A stretch of DNA of 64,000 bases. It comes from JAICMB01 sp963802915 (GTDB taxonomy: Bacteria; Acidobacteriota; Terriglobia; Bryobacterales; Bryobacteraceae). Positions 8,567 to 16,855 of this stretch are shown piece after piece (the stretch's first letter is position 1; every line of letters begins with the position of its first letter). The stretch is from positions 1-64,000 of the forward strand of contig CAWDKQ010000022.1 in the NCBI GenBank assembly GCA_963802915.1, read 5' to 3'. The position numbers and the translations under genes are program-made. Below the pieces are notes generated by a model. It was given only the letters and a program-made list of their open reading frames with translations, made no database searches and was not told the DNA's origin.

Positions 8567-10219
8567 ATGAACTACGACATCGGTACAACCATCGGAGATT
8601 ACCAGATCGTCGGGGTGCTTGGGTCCGGCGGTATGGGCAAAGTATACAAAGTTCGCAATATCATTTCAGACCGCATCGAGGCGATGAAGGTCCTGCTCCC
8701 GAATCTCGACACGGACCGCGAGCTCGCCGAACGGTTCATGCGGGAAATCAAGGTGCAGGCCAGCCTGCAGCACCCTAACATTGCGTCGCTGCATACGGCA
8801 CAACGCGTCGACAATCAGCTCCTGATGATCATGGAGTTCGTAGAAGGCTCCACGCTGGACTCCATCATGAAGGCCGGGCGCATTCCGCTGCGCGACTGCG
8901 TCAACTACGTTTCGCAGGTGCTTTCGGCCCTTTCTTACGCTCATGCGCACGGCGTGGTGCATCGCGACATCAAACCTCCCAACATGATGCTGACGCCGGA
9001 AGGCGTCGTGAAGCTCATGGACTTCGGGATCGCGAAGATCAGCGTCGACCACAAGCTGACACAGACCGGTCGGACCGTCGGTTCGCTCGCCTACATGTCG
9101 CCCGAACAGATCAGGGGCACGGAGGTGGATGCGCGATCGGATTTGTACTCGCTCGGGATTTCCCTCTACGAGATGGTGACCGGAAGGCGTCCTTTCGAGG
9201 GCGACAGCGATTATTCGATCATGGCTGCTCATCTCCAGCAGCAGCCGATGCCGCCGGTTCAGCTCGACCCGGGACTTCCTTCCGGGTTGAACGACGTGAT
9301 CATGATGTCGATCGCCAAGGACACGGCGCAGCGTTTTCAAACGGCGGATGCTTTCCGCGCGGCGCTGCAATCGGTATCAAAAGATCTCGGCGCCGGGAGT
9401 TTGGCGGCCGCAACGGCGGGAGGGACGCAACTCTTCGCGAAGTCTTCCATGCCTCCGCCCCCACCGCCGCCTGCCCAAATGGCCACGGCGCCGGCCGTTT
9501 TCACTCCACCGCCGGCGCAATACGCTCCTCCGCCGCCACCTCCGCCGGCGGCCGCTGCGCGCGGCCACCGGGGACTGTACATGGTGCTCGGATCGATTGT
9601 GACGATCGGCATTCTGGCGGCCGCGGCTTTCTATTTGCCAAAGATGCTGAAGACCGGGGCGAGCACCGCGCAGCCGCAACAACAGGTGGCGCAAGTGCAA
9701 CAGCCTGCGCCCGCGCCGCAACCTACCCCACCTGTTACGACAGCGCCGGTCGAGACGCAGCCGCCAGCAGCGCAGCCCGCGGCGCAAGCGCCAGTTGTTG
9801 AAGCCACACCACGTCCGGTAGAACATCATGCGAAGCCGACGCCGGTTTACGAACCACCCGCGCGCCAGGAGCCTCCTCCACAACCCGTGGTGGAGCGGGA
9901 ACCTCCGCAACAGGCGCGGCCTCCGGCGCCAGTCGAGAACATGGAAGCCAGTGCCGAAGCGCAGGAACTACGGCATCGCCACATGCAAATGCGGGCGCGC
10001 ATCGACGCAGTCGATGCCAGCATGAGACAGCTCGAACAGGAGCAGCGCCGCATGGGACTCGGGATGAGCGGCGAACTGGTGGCCCGCCAGCATCGCATGA
10101 CGTTCCTGATGGAAACGTTTGGAACCGAGATGCGAGAGGGACACATTGCGGCGGCGCGAACCGCGCTGGATAATGCCGAGCGCGAACTAGACAAGCTCGA
10201 AGAGCACTTCGGCCGCTAA
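8567..10219 (+). CDS. Transmembrane Ser/Thr protein kinase (PknB-like) with Pro-rich linker
   Basis: Hanks-type kinase. The P-loop is GSGGMGKVYKV, the ATP lysine K41, the catalytic loop HRDIKPPN (D134), and the metal-binding DFG D152, followed by APE-like MSPE. After the kinase (to about 275) comes a proline-rich stretch, a single TM (about 337-357), a second Pro/Gln-rich linker and a C-terminal coiled coil (about 465-550). The extracytoplasmic part has no PASTA or sensor domain, so protein-protein sensing through the coiled coil is inferred. It follows the CsgG-like gene by 4 nt. Its stop overlaps the convergent opuCC stop. Confidence 0.93.
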   Translation: MNYDIGTTIGDYQIVGVLGSGGMGKVYKVRNIISDRIEAMKVLLPNLDTDRELAERFMREIKVQASLQHPNIASLHTAQRVDNQLLMIMEFVEGSTLDSIMKAGRIPLRDCVNYVSQVLSALSYAHAHGVVHRDIKPPNMMLTPEGVVKLMDFGIAKISVDHKLTQTGRTVGSLAYMSPEQIRGTEVDARSDLYSLGISLYEMVTGRRPFEGDSDYSIMAAHLQQQPMPPVQLDPGLPSGLNDVIMMSIAKDTAQRFQTADAFRAALQSVSKDLGAGSLAAATAGGTQLFAKSSMPPPPPPPAQMATAPAVFTPPPAQYAPPPPPPPAAAARGHRGLYMVLGSIVTIGILAAAAFYLPKMLKTGASTAQPQQQVAQVQQPAPAPQPTPPVTTAPVETQPPAAQPAAQAPVVEATPRPVEHHAKPTPVYEPPARQEPPPQPVVEREPPQQARPPAPVENMEASAEAQELRHRHMQMRARIDAVDASMRQLEQEQRRMGLGMSGELVARQHRMTFLMETFGTEMREGHIAAARTALDNAERELDKLEEHFGR

Positions 10220-11091
10220 AGACCCTTAGCCTTCACAAATTCCGCCGCAACCGCGCTGACGGCTTTATGCTCGCCGTCCACCGCGAAGTTCATTTTCTGC
10301 ATCTCTTCCGACGAGATTTTGCCCGAAAGCTCCTGGAGCGCCTTCTTGAGGCCGGGGTGAGCGGTTTCCGCCGCCATGCGCACCACGACCGATGCCTGAT
10401 AGGGAGGAAAGGCGTTCTTGTCGTCTTTCAAGACCTTCACATCGAGCTTCGATAACAGGCCGTCGGTAGCCGATCCGGCGACCATGCTCACCTGCTTTTG
10501 GAGCAGAGCGGGATAAAGCAGGCCGAGGTCCATGATCTTTTGTCCGGGCAGCCAATTGATGCTGTAAACGCTGTTGAGAGCCTCGAAGCCATCCGCTCTT
10601 TGAAAGAACTCATAACCGGCGCCTAGGACGAAGCCTTTTGGATCCGCTGCGGCCTCGCTCAGGGTTTCCAAATGCCGGTCTCTGGCGTCCTGGCCGCGGA
10701 CGACCATTGCGAAGGAGTTGTTGAAGCCGAGGGGAGCGAGCCAATCGAGTCCAAGGGACGCGTACTCCGACCGCACACGCTCCAGGACGATCTCGGGATC
10801 TTTGACCATGCCCTGCTTGAGGACGTCCATGAAAGCCGTGCCGGTGTATTCGGGATAGAGATCGATTTGTCCGCTCTGAAGGGCCTGGTGCGCGAGCAGA
10901 GTGCCGCTGAGATTGAGGCTGCGCTTGACGGGATCCTGCAGACGATGTTCCAAGTGCTGCGCGATAATCTCGCCAAGTACGACTTGTTCGGTGAAGTTCT
11001 TCGATCCGACGACGATGGCCTGCTTTCCCGAGCAGGAAGAGAGCAGCAACGCACACGGTATCAGGAAACCGCAAACCGTTTTTCGATCCAA
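10216..11091 (-). CDS. opuCC: Osmoprotectant ABC transporter, substrate-binding lipoprotein
   Basis: Binds glycine betaine/choline-type osmolytes for the permease and ATPase encoded just upstream. A lipoprotein signal ends at LLSSC (Cys20). The body is an OpuAC/OpuBC fold with VVGSKNFTEQVVLGEI at the mature N-terminus and LYPEYTGTA in the ligand cleft. It overlaps the permease gene by 31 nt, so the three genes form one minus-strand operon. Length (291) is normal. Confidence 0.9.
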   Translation of the reverse strand: MDRKTVCGFLIPCALLLSSCSGKQAIVVGSKNFTEQVVLGEIIAQHLEHRLQDPVKRSLNLSGTLLAHQALQSGQIDLYPEYTGTAFMDVLKQGMVKDPEIVLERVRSEYASLGLDWLAPLGFNNSFAMVVRGQDARDRHLETLSEAAADPKGFVLGAGYEFFQRADGFEALNSVYSINWLPGQKIMDLGLLYPALLQKQVSMVAGSATDGLLSKLDVKVLKDDKNAFPPYQASVVVRMAAETAHPGLKKALQELSGKISSEEMQKMNFAVDGEHKAVSAVAAEFVKAKGL

Positions 11092-11678
11092 CCGAGTCCT
11101 CCGTCCGAAATAAGCGCAAGTAGCGAAGCGGGAATCGCGCCCGCCAGAATTTGTGTTGTGTCCACCGATGCGATTCCGCGAAAAATGAAAACGCCAAGTC
11201 CGCCGCCGCCGATCGCCGCCGCGATCGTGGCCGTACCGATGGTGGTTACGGTAGCGATGCGGATGCCGGCCAGAATAGTGCGCGCGGCTAGCGGGATCTC
11301 AACCTGCCAGAGCAGCTCCCAACCGGTCATACCCATTGCGATCGCCGATTCGCGAATGGCGGGGTCGACCGAGAGAATGCCGGTCATGGTGTTGCGCAGA
11401 ATCGGAAGCAAAGCGTAGAGAACCAGAGCCACGATGGCCGTGCGCTTGCCGATTCCGCCGATGAGCGGAACGGGAATCAAAAACCCAAACAGCGCCAGGC
11501 TGGGGATGGTCTGCATAACGTTTGCGAATCCAAGCGCCCACGGTCTGAGGGTGGCGCGTCTCGTTAAGAGAATTCCCGTGGGAACACTGACGGCGATTGC
11601 GATGGCCATCGCGATGCCGACCAGAACCATGTGCTCCGACGTAAGATCGATAATATCGCGGGTCCAGCCGGGGCGCAT
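11061..11678 (-). CDS. opuCB: Osmoprotectant ABC transporter, permease
   Basis: Inner-membrane permease of the OpuC/ProW type with about five or six hydrophobic helices. The BPD_transp_1 EAA loop is visible (ESAIAMGMTGWELLWQVEIP). ATG 11678 directly abuts the ATPase stop (TAAATG), indicating translational coupling. At 205 residues it is the usual short OpuCB length. Only one permease gene is present, so the transporter would use a homodimeric channel or a partner elsewhere. Confidence 0.92.
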   Translation of the reverse strand: MRPGWTRDIIDLTSEHMVLVGIAMAIAIAVSVPTGILLTRRATLRPWALGFANVMQTIPSLALFGFLIPVPLIGGIGKRTAIVALVLYALLPILRNTMTGILSVDPAIRESAIAMGMTGWELLWQVEIPLAARTILAGIRIATVTTIGTATIAAAIGGGGLGVFIFRGIASVDTTQILAGAIPASLLALISDGGLGWIEKRFAVS

Positions 11679-12452
11679 TTAGACTACCGTCTCCTCGAGA
11701 CCGGCGAGAAATGCGCGGGCCTCCTCGGTCTGGGCTTTCACAAAATCAGACGGAGCAGCTAGTGTTTCGAGGCATCCGTTGTGGAGCAAGCCGATGCGGG
11801 ATCCGATGCGCAGCGCCTCGCGGACATCGTGGGTCACGAAAACGGAGGTCTTTCCGAGACCGCGTCGCAGCTCGAGAAACTGGTTTTGCAATTCTAGGCG
11901 CGTTACCGGATCGACGGCGCCGAAAGGCTCGTCGAAGAGCAGGAGCGCTGGATCGGCCGCCAGAGCGCGAGCCACGCCGATTCGTTGTTTTTGACCTCCC
12001 GAGAGCTCTCGCGGATAGCGTTTCACGTATTCGTCGGGATTCAGGCCGACCTGTTCAAGCAGATCATGGACACGTTTCGCAATCCGATCGTCAGGCCAGT
12101 GTTCCAGGCGTGGGACGAGTCCGACGTTGCGCCCGATGGTGAAGTGAGGAAAGAGTCCAGTGTCTTGTATGACGTAGCCGATGCGCCTTCGGAGCCGGAT
12201 GAGGTCCCACTCGTTGGTCGGCTTGCCTTCGACCAGCACTTTGCCGGAGCTCGGAAAGAGCAGCCCGTTCACCATCTTCAGCGCCGTGGTTTTTCCGGAT
12301 CCGCTGCGTCCGAGAAGCACCAGCGTCTCGCCGGCTGGAATCTCGAAGGTGAGGCGATCCAGCACCAGCTTGCCGGCAATTCGATAGCTGACGTTATCGA
12401 AAACTACCGGAGGTCTGCCGTCTTCAGATCTGGAGGGGGCGGAAGGCGGCAT
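11679..12452 (-). CDS. opuCA: Osmoprotectant ABC transporter, ATPase
   Basis: Walker A GRSGSGKTT, Q-loop YVIQDTGLFPHFT, signature LSGGQKQRIGVARAL, Walker B LLLFDEP and switch His VTHD are all present. The protein stops at 257 residues, without the tandem CBS domains that sense ionic strength in many OpuCA/OpuA proteins, so osmotic gating by CBS is absent here. First gene of the operon. Confidence 0.92.
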   Translation of the reverse strand: MPPSAPSRSEDGRPPVVFDNVSYRIAGKLVLDRLTFEIPAGETLVLLGRSGSGKTTALKMVNGLLFPSSGKVLVEGKPTNEWDLIRLRRRIGYVIQDTGLFPHFTIGRNVGLVPRLEHWPDDRIAKRVHDLLEQVGLNPDEYVKRYPRELSGGQKQRIGVARALAADPALLLFDEPFGAVDPVTRLELQNQFLELRRGLGKTSVFVTHDVREALRIGSRIGLLHNGCLETLAAPSDFVKAQTEEARAFLAGLEETVV

Positions 12453-12465
12453 ACGTGAGCGGAGC

Positions 12466-12490
12466 GCCTGGAAACATGATGTCTCCAGGC
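12466..12490 (-). terminator. Hairpin between a small secreted gene and the opu operon
   Basis: GCCTGGA (12466-12472) pairs with TCCAGGC (12484-12490). It lies 40-65 bp past the stop of the 12532-13071 gene and just before opuCA. No T-run follows, so it may be a weak terminator or a processing stem. Confidence 0.35.
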
Positions 12491-12531
12491 ACGAGTCTTA
12501 GGCTAGCACGCCGAGCGAAGGACGCCAGGGT

Positions 12532-13071
12532 TTAGAATTTCGTAGCTACGCCCTGAGAGTCAGCGTCGCCGTTGGGCCATTTCTGCTTGTTGCGGTTCGT
12601 CTTCCAGTATCTGTCGCCCCACCAGTCATTGGCGGTTTTCGCCGCCTTGGCCGCTACCTCTTTCGGGTCCTTGCGACGCTCATCAATGGTGGTAACCAAG
12701 TTGGAGACTTCGGTGGTGGGCGCTTTGAAGGTCATCATGCGGGAAGTCTCGCCTTCTTTGTAGGTAATAGTCAGAAAACGGGAGCTCTTGCCGACCTTCG
12801 GCATGGGGACTTTCCAGAGGTGGCGGGCGTTCGGCTCGACGACTTCAGTATTGGTGATGTTTTGATACGGGAGTGCAAACACGGACTGTCCATAATGGAA
12901 GCGCAATTCGGTGGAACTGTCCACGTCCAACGATCCCAGGGTATTGGCGGGGATGGTTTTCTCTGTCCCGCTGACAAACTCGGCATTTTTCGCCGTTCCC
13001 GCGGAGATCGCGGGCGGCATGATCAGGACTACGGCTGCAAGCATCGAGACGGTCAATAACGAAAGGCGCAT
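12532..13071 (-). CDS. Small secreted protein, function unknown
   Basis: ATG 13071 is chosen because AAGGAG lies about 7 nt upstream and a clean signal peptide follows (residues 1-24, ending AISA). The mature part (about 155 residues) begins with a beta-rich region (TLGSLDVDSSTELRFHYG). A Lys/Asn-rich C-terminus ends in DWWGDRYWKTNRNKQKWPNG, possibly a basic tail. The N-terminal half could be a PH-like or bacterial GRAM-like fold, which is a guess. Divergent from the 13142 gene. Confidence 0.65.
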   Translation of the reverse strand: MRLSLLTVSMLAAVVLIMPPAISAGTAKNAEFVSGTEKTIPANTLGSLDVDSSTELRFHYGQSVFALPYQNITNTEVVEPNARHLWKVPMPKVGKSSRFLTITYKEGETSRMMTFKAPTTEVSNLVTTIDERRKDPKEVAAKAAKTANDWWGDRYWKTNRNKQKWPNGDADSQGVATKF

Positions 13072-13141
13072 AGACACTCCTTGCTGGTACCATCGACAGC
13101 AAAGTTTCCCGACTTTAGGCCGCACTCTACAATAAGGAGAC

Positions 13142-13405
13142 ATGTCCGTCTACGATGAGCGCCGCGAAGAGCTGGAACAGCACGAATTCATGATGGGCGT
13201 GGAACGCGGACGGCTCGCCGTGACGATGGACCTGCTCACGGACGCGCTGGTGCTGGTGGGGCAGCACGGGGTTTACTGCCAAAGCGCCCGTCAGGCCGGC
13301 AAACCGGCGATGGACATCCAGATGATTTCGAAGTGTCTCACCGACGCCAAGGAACTGGTTTCGGACGTAATGACGGAGTTGAAGAAAAAATCGAATCCGG
13401 AGTGA
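13142..13405 (+). CDS. Small acidic hypothetical protein
   Basis: 87 residues, helical, with no signal peptide and no recognised domain. It begins right after AAGGAGAC, a strong Shine-Dalgarno with short spacing. Divergent from the secreted gene at 12532-13071 with about 70 bp between starts, so a shared promoter region is likely. A 9-bp stem-loop follows its stop. Confidence 0.6.
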   Translation: MSVYDERREELEQHEFMMGVERGRLAVTMDLLTDALVLVGQHGVYCQSARQAGKPAMDIQMISKCLTDAKELVSDVMTELKKKSNPE

Positions 13406-13442
13406 ACCGCGCGATCCACGCGAGGACGGGGACCGCGCGGTT
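13405..13442. terminator. Bidirectional-type hairpin between convergent genes
   Basis: AACCGCGCG (13405-13413) pairs perfectly with CGCGCGGTT (13434-13442), 20-nt loop. It lies directly after the stop of the 13142 gene and before the convergent 13509-13835 gene. No T-run is present. Confidence 0.45.
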
Positions 13443-13508
13443 GTAGAGATGGGCTAGTGAAGCTGGACTGCGCACCGCCAGACCTCACCAGCCGCCACTT
13501 GCCATCCG

Positions 13509-13835
13509 CTAAGCCGCAGCGGCAGTGCCTGTTTGCTCGTGCTGGAACAAATGAGGGTAGGCCCGAAAAATGCGAAGCGCAACAGCGACCTCGGCCTCGA
13601 ACGCTTCGCGTTCTTTCTGTAAGAGGGATTCGGCGGTTTTGAAGTCGATTTTCGAATCGGCTTGATATGCCGCCATGAGGCTAAGAATGTATTTCTTCAG
13701 CCAATGATCGTTGCCCAACGCGGCGAACGTATCGACAGGTTGGGCCGCGACGGGCGTCTGGGGAGCTTCCATAGGTACGGTTTCCGTATGCACAGCTTCC
13801 GTATGCACGGCTTCCACAATGGGAGTATCTTCCAT
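13509..13835 (-). CDS. Small hypothetical protein with N-terminal pentapeptide repeats
   Basis: 108 residues. The N-terminus contains imperfect five-residue repeats (VEAVHTEAVHTETVPMEA) encoded by a 15-bp tandem repeat. The remainder is predicted helical (HWLKKYILSLMAAYQADSKI), with no known domain. An AAGGAA lies about 13 nt before the ATG, a long spacing. An AGTACT cluster lies about 80-110 bp upstream. Confidence 0.55.
   Translation of the reverse strand: MEDTPIVEAVHTEAVHTETVPMEAPQTPVAAQPVDTFAALGNDHWLKKYILSLMAAYQADSKIDFKTAESLLQKEREAFEAEVAVALRIFRAYPHLFQHEQTGTAAAA
13764..13823. repeat. 15-bp tandem repeat inside a coding region
   Basis: Units begin at 13764, 13779, 13794 and 13809. The two middle units, GTTTCCGTATGCACA and GCTTCCGTATGCACG, differ at two positions. 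The repeat encodes the V-H-T-E-A-like pentapeptide of the 13509-13835 gene. Confidence 0.7.
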
Positions 13836-13912
13836 CTTTTAATTGGGTTCCTTGGGCGATGAGTGAACAGCTACCATGATCAGCATCGAACGAGAGGCGA
13901 TGCCGATTAAAC

Positions 13913-13946
13913 AGTACTTTAGTACTAGAACGTACTAATGAGTACT
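13913..13946. promoter_or_regulatory. Cluster of AGTACT palindromes (possible operator)
   Basis: AGTACT occurs at 13913-13918, 13921-13926 and 13941-13946, and CGTACT at 13931-13936. Start-to-start spacings are 8, 10 and 10 bp, close to one helical turn. The cluster lies upstream of the minus-strand gene starting at 13835. Binding of a regulator is inferred only. Confidence 0.4.
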
Positions 13947-14297
13947 AGGGGTATCGCGCGCTGTTTCAGCGCACACAGGCCAAGCAGTTCATTCGTTGGG
14001 AGTTGTTGGCGCGAAGGGCCTCTCGCCTACGACGACTTGGGGGGTCGTCGTAGGCGGATTTCAGCGGCTTGGGGATTAAGATTTCAAAGAACTGGGAAGC
14101 CGGGTCTCCGAACACTTTGCGGGCGAGGAAGGCGGCTTACGCGCGCTGCATTTTTCGACTTCAGTTTCGTGGGTGAGGTGGCGCGTTTCGTGGATGAGTC
14201 GGGCATGTAGTTGAATCGACGAAGGATTTAGGCGGCGGTTTGCTGGCACCGGGATTGAGGAGTTTTAGAAGCTTGAAACCGTGGTAGATTCAGCACT
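13947..14297. other. Gene-poor stretch with a long perfect hairpin
   Basis: No reading frame here looks coding. It contains a perfect 13-bp inverted repeat, CGCCTACGACGAC (14024-14036) with GTCGTCGTAGGCG (14044-14056), with a 7-nt loop. The rest shows nothing recognised. TAGATT at 14285-14290 lies 7 bp before the DinB start and could be a -10 box of a leaderless transcript. Confidence 0.5.
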
Positions 14298-14852
14298 ATG
14301 AATTACTACGGAGCCAAAGATCTTGCCGCGTCGTATCGTACAGTGCGCAAGAATACGTTGAAGATTGCGGAGGAGATCCCAGAGGATAACTATAGCTACA
14401 GTCCCGCGCCGGGAAGCCAGACCGTAAGAGAAATACTCACTCACATTGCGCTGGGCGGGAGGTTTCAGTCGCAGATCAACCTGGTGGAGAAGCGCTCCTC
14501 GATGGAAGGGTTCGATTTCATGAAGTTCATGAGCGGCGTGAGGGCTGAGGCCGCAAAGCCGCGAACCAAGGCCGAGATCATCGCTCTACTTAATGCCGAA
14601 GGGGAGAAGTACGCCCAGGCTGTGGAGTCGCTGACGGATGAATTTCTCGGCGAGAGCGTGACGCTGCCGCAGGGAGCAGTTGCTCCGAGCCGCACGCGTT
14701 TCGACATGCTGTTGGCTGTAAAGGAGCATGAGATGCATCATCGCGGGCAGCTTATGCTGATTGAGCGGATGCTGGGTATCACGCCCCATTTGACTCGCGA
14801 AAATGAGGCCCGCATCGCGGCTATGCAGAAGGCGGCGGCGCAGAAGGTGTAG
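14298..14852 (+). CDS. DinB-family metal-binding protein
   Basis: Four-helix-bundle DinB/YfiT-type protein. The metal triad is H49 (LTHIALG), H144 and H148 (KEHEMHHRGQ). 184 residues, normal length, cytoplasmic. Members include thiol-dependent transferases and damage-inducible proteins of unknown activity; the substrate cannot be named. No Shine-Dalgarno precedes the ATG. A second DinB-like gene is present at 47480-48019, but the two share little sequence. Confidence 0.85.
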   Translation: MNYYGAKDLAASYRTVRKNTLKIAEEIPEDNYSYSPAPGSQTVREILTHIALGGRFQSQINLVEKRSSMEGFDFMKFMSGVRAEAAKPRTKAEIIALLNAEGEKYAQAVESLTDEFLGESVTLPQGAVAPSRTRFDMLLAVKEHEMHHRGQLMLIERMLGITPHLTRENEARIAAMQKAAAQKV

Positions 14853-14891
14853 GGCTGCTGCACGCTGCTTGTTGTGGTGTTGGGGCAGCCT

Positions 14892-15845
14892 TTAGGGGCC
14901 CGAGGTTGGCTTTAGCATGCGGTCTGTGAAGCACCCTTTCGCAAGAACGTGTTTCAGCCTGGGATCGCGATCCGTTCCGAGGTATTCGTCGAGGAAATCA
15001 AGGAGAACTTGGACCTTAGGCGTAAGGCGCGAGGGCGCGGAGAAAAGCGCGCACAGAGTGATCGGTTCCGGCGTCCATTGGGACAGAATGGGCGTCAAGG
15101 TCTCGCGAACGTCCGGACTTTTCGCCATCCATAACGGCAGGATGGCGATGCCAAAACCACCGATTGCCAGCTTGAGAGCAACCTCCGGATCGCTTGAGAC
15201 CACCCGAAAAACTATATTGGGAGTTTCGACCTTTTTGCCGCGGCTCAGCTTCCAGGGTCCGGAACCGACGCAGGTGTGAGCGGTCAGGTCACCCGGAGTC
15301 GCCGGGCTCCCCGACGCCTGGATATAGGCCTGGCTGGCGAAAAGTCCTCGAACAGTTCCCGGATAAGGCCGCACGCGCCGCAAGGAATCCCTCGGCGCCA
15401 GCAATTTGAAGAAGACATCCACGTCCTCCCTGGGCTCCTGATCCCAACTTGCCGCGTAGGGCTCGATCTCGATGCGCAGATTCGGGTAACGCCCAAGGAA
15501 TTCCCTCAGCAAAGGCGCCAAGACATCGCGAGCCACGGTGACGGGACAAGCGATCTTGATGAGGCCGCTTGGACTCGAGCGGCGGTCCTCCAGCAACTCG
15601 CGGCTGTGTCTGAGGATCTGCATAGCGCGCCTGCACGATTGCAGATATTCCTTGCCTGAGTCGGTAAGGACGAGACCTCTGGGGCTTCGCTGCACGAGGA
15701 GGATGCCAAGGCGCTTTTCGAGACGAGTCACAGCACGGCTGACCGTCGAGGCAGGTAAATGCAACTCCTTTGCGGCCGCAGTCAAGGTGCAAGCCTGTCC
15801 GACGGTAACGAACATACGGACGTCGTTGAGATCGAGGTCGTCCAT
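14892..15845 (-). CDS. LysR-family transcriptional regulator
   Basis: N-terminal winged helix-turn-helix (residues about 5-62; TAAAKELHLPASTVSRAVTR) and LysR substrate-binding domain (about 90-295). It is divergent from the NmrA-like/cupin pair, the classic arrangement for a LysR regulator of its neighbour. An imperfect palindrome in the 116-bp gap is a plausible operator. Confidence 0.92.
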   Translation of the reverse strand: MDDLDLNDVRMFVTVGQACTLTAAAKELHLPASTVSRAVTRLEKRLGILLVQRSPRGLVLTDSGKEYLQSCRRAMQILRHSRELLEDRRSSPSGLIKIACPVTVARDVLAPLLREFLGRYPNLRIEIEPYAASWDQEPREDVDVFFKLLAPRDSLRRVRPYPGTVRGLFASQAYIQASGSPATPGDLTAHTCVGSGPWKLSRGKKVETPNIVFRVVSSDPEVALKLAIGGFGIAILPLWMAKSPDVRETLTPILSQWTPEPITLCALFSAPSRLTPKVQVLLDFLDEYLGTDRDPRLKHVLAKGCFTDRMLKPTSGP

Positions 15846-15871
15846 CGTTTTCGTCCGAGGCTAGCACAGAG

Positions 15872-15885
15872 TTGCGCTTGTGCAA
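15872..15885. promoter_or_regulatory. Candidate LysR operator in the divergent gap
   Basis: TTGCGCTTGTGCAA is a 6-2-6 inverted repeat with one mismatch. It lies between the LysR start (15845) and the NmrA-like start (15962). A TTTGCGC half-site repeats shortly after. Position and symmetry fit a LysR binding site; not proven. Confidence 0.4.
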
Positions 15886-15961
15886 TATGGCTTTGCGCTG
15901 GGACACGCACCAATACGGGTCGGAGAAGCATTTACATAGCTGGATGTGAGAGGTTGGTGGG

Positions 15962-16825
15962 ATGAATACTCTGGTGATTGGCGGGACGGGAAATGTTGGA
16001 AGCAAGGTTGTCAAGGAGTTGCTAAAGCGCGGGGCGAGGGTTCGTGTACTGACTCGCAAGCAGCCGGAAGAAGGCAAGCTGCCCGCCGGCGTGGAGGTTG
16101 CCATCGGGGACCTGCTCGATCCGGCTTCGGTGGAGCAGGCGATGCAGGGCATCGACAAGCTCTTCCTTTTGAATGCTGTTGCAGCCGATGAACTAACGCA
16201 GGCGCTGATCGCGTATGGAATGGCCAGGCGGGTAGGATTGAAGCACGTGACGTACCTGTCAGTCTTCAAGGTTGAGGAATTCCGTGAAGTACCGCACTTT
16301 GCGTCGAAGCTGGCTGTTGAGGGCGCTCTGCGCGAATTCGGTGTTCCGTACACGATTCTACGGCCCGGTTACTACTTCCAGAACGATGGCATGTTGAAGG
16401 GTGCCCTGATGGATGCCGGCATCTACCCCATGCCGATTGGGACGGCAGGAATTTGCGCGGTTGACACTCGCGATATCGCAGAAGCTGCCGTAATCTCACT
16501 CACCGCGGATGGGCACGATGGCCAGACGTATGACCTCGTGGGCCCTGAGCTGATCAGCGGGCCAGGCAATGCCGCGACGTGGAGTAGGCTGCTGGGCAAG
16601 GAGGTCAGGTACACAGGCCACGACTTCGACCAGTGGGAACAGCAGATGCGCGCGCAATCTTCGGGGTGGCACGCTTTCGACCTTCGCGTGATGTTTCAAG
16701 GCTACTTCGACCGCGGATTCGCTTCGACCGAGACGGAGGTTGCGAGGGTGACAAAGCTGCTCGGTCACGCGCCCCGCAGCTATGAAGACTTCGCGGTTGA
16801 AACCGCCGCGCTTTGGAAGGCGTGA
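15962..16825 (+). CDS. NmrA-like NAD(P)-binding protein (atypical SDR)
   Basis: N-terminal Rossmann motif VIGGTGNVGSKVV and an SDR-like fold of 287 residues resembling NmrA/QOR2-type redox sensors or NAD(P)H reductases. The canonical YxxxK pair is not evident, as usual for the group. Probably co-transcribed with the cupin gene 30 bp downstream and regulated by the divergent LysR protein. Confidence 0.85.
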   Translation: MNTLVIGGTGNVGSKVVKELLKRGARVRVLTRKQPEEGKLPAGVEVAIGDLLDPASVEQAMQGIDKLFLLNAVAADELTQALIAYGMARRVGLKHVTYLSVFKVEEFREVPHFASKLAVEGALREFGVPYTILRPGYYFQNDGMLKGALMDAGIYPMPIGTAGICAVDTRDIAEAAVISLTADGHDGQTYDLVGPELISGPGNAATWSRLLGKEVRYTGHDFDQWEQQMRAQSSGWHAFDLRVMFQGYFDRGFASTETEVARVTKLLGHAPRSYEDFAVETAALWKA

Positions 16826-16855
16826 CGAACATTAGATATTGGAAGGGAACTTTTA

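Noticed and set aside
13938..14210. 90-codon plus-strand frame in the gene-poor stretch
   Set aside because: Arg/Gly-rich, crosses the perfect hairpin, no ribosome site and no recognisable motif.
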